In this document: positions 4,737-5,298 of the stretch, piece after piece | Layout: every line of letters begins with the position of its first letter | Numbering within the stretch: position 1 is the stretch's first letter | Assembly (NCBI GenBank): GCA_946628865.1 | Contig: CAMOXE010000095.1 | Span: forward strand, 1-5,298 | DNA from: an uncultured Clostridia bacterium | GTDB lineage: Bacteria; Bacillota; Clostridia; Christensenellales; Borkfalkiaceae | Reading direction: 5' to 3' | Length of the DNA stretch: 5,298 bases | Translations under genes and position numbers: made by a program | The notes under the pieces: model-generated | The model's input: only the letters and a program-made list of their open reading frames with translations | Told to the model about the DNA's origin: nothing | Database searches by the model: none

Positions 4737-5298
4737 ATGAAGATAATTGACACCCATTGCCACGTTTACCCGGACAAGATAGCGGATAAAGCCGCCAACG
4801 CGACGGGAACGTTTTACGATTTGCCCACGCATTTCAACGGCAGTATATCTAGGCTTATCGAGAGAGGAAAACTTGCGGGTATAGACCACTACGTCATAAA
4901 TTCGTTGGCAACCACTCCCGCTCAGGTCAAAGCGATAAATACTTTCATTTCGTCGGTCGCAAACGCCGATAAAAAGACTTTTACGGGTTTAGGCACCCTT
5001 CATCAAGACCTTACGGACGTAGAGAGGACTATCGACGAAATAATTGCGCTCGGGCTTAAAGGAATTAAACTTCATCCCGACATACAGCGTATTAGCCTTA
5101 CAGACGAGAAAGTTCTCAATTTCTTCGAGGCTAATAATGGCAGATTGCCGTTTTTGATACACTTCGGCGATAAGCGCTATAACAATTCCAATCCCGAAGA
5201 GGTAAAGCCCGTCTTGGAGGCTTTTCCAAACACTCTGTTTATAGGCGCGCATTTCGGCGGATGGTCGATTTGGGAAAACGCCGCTCGGGAACTTTACA
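4737..5298 (+). CDS. Amidohydrolase-family metal-dependent hydrolase (Amidohydro_2 type), 3' end beyond the window
   Basis: The first 187 residues are visible and the frame is still open at the right edge. The protein begins MKIIDTHCHVYPDK, with the HxH metal motif at His7 and His9 on the first barrel strand. GIKLHPDIQ (109-117), FLIHFGD (139-145) and GAHFGGW (170-176) match the later histidine-bearing strands of the Amidohydro_2 group, which includes hydrolases and decarboxylases such as ACMSD and resorcylate decarboxylase. The final catalytic Asp would lie outside the window. The ATG is separated from the previous TAA by one base and has no good Shine-Dalgarno, so it probably depends on translational coupling. 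The substrate is unknown; from context it should act in the same pathway as the two preceding genes. Family assignment is firm, and reaction type (hydrolysis or decarboxylation) is open. Confidence 0.88.
   Translation, partial: MKIIDTHCHVYPDKIADKAANATGTFYDLPTHFNGSISRLIERGKLAGIDHYVINSLATTPAQVKAINTFISSVANADKKTFTGLGTLHQDLTDVERTIDEIIALGLKGIKLHPDIQRISLTDEKVLNFFEANNGRLPFLIHFGDKRYNNSNPEEVKPVLEAFPNTLFIGAHFGGWSIWENAARELY

Noticed and set aside
3497..4753. A 418-codon open frame on the - strand opposite the ligase half of the fusion gene
   Set aside because: It lies wholly across a strongly conserved ANL-ligase coding region, its translation is Arg/His/Tyr-rich without any family motif, and such long antisense frames are common opposite genes with this codon bias.

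Overview
The window reads as a Gram-positive, Clostridia-type chromosome segment of moderate GC (about mid-40s percent by eye). The evidence is a MazF toxin very close to the Bacillus/Clostridium EndoA type, purine-rich Shine-Dalgarno sites, a near-consensus vegetative promoter and an intrinsic terminator with a U tract. I cannot name a genus; an uncultured gut-type Clostridia lineage is a guess.

Layout, all genes on the + strand. Positions 1-206 hold an open frame running in from the left edge (to 176) that I do not recognise. Positions 207-557 encode a complete MazF-family mRNA interferase, with no recognisable antitoxin between it and the window edge. Positions 558-834 are a regulatory intergenic region: a strong promoter (609-637), a 22-codon leader peptide rich in Ile and Leu codons (667-735), a long hairpin over those codons (700-750), and an intrinsic terminator (789-817) just ahead of the next gene's ribosome binding site. 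Together these look like a classical transcription attenuator sensing charged branched-chain tRNAs.

The attenuator sits in front of a tightly packed operon. Positions 835-2244 encode a protein with 2-isopropylmalate synthase (LeuA) architecture, including the C-terminal leucine-type regulatory domain, but the catalytic HxH metal motif is replaced. Four bases later, 2249-4735 encodes an unusual 828-residue fusion of a sugar-phosphate isomerase/epimerase-type TIM barrel to a complete acyl-CoA synthetase (AMP-forming). One base after that stop, 4737 starts a metal-dependent amidohydrolase (Amidohydro_2 type) that runs off the right edge.

The spacing implies one transcript and coordinated activity. 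A plausible reading is an uncharacterised carboxylic-acid pathway in which an acid is activated as a CoA thioester, condensed with or cleaved from a 2-oxo acid, isomerised, and hydrolysed or decarboxylated, with expression tied to leucine/isoleucine supply. The family assignments are well supported by motifs; the pathway is inference. The most interesting items are the attenuator, the LeuA-like protein without its metal site, and the barrel-ligase fusion.
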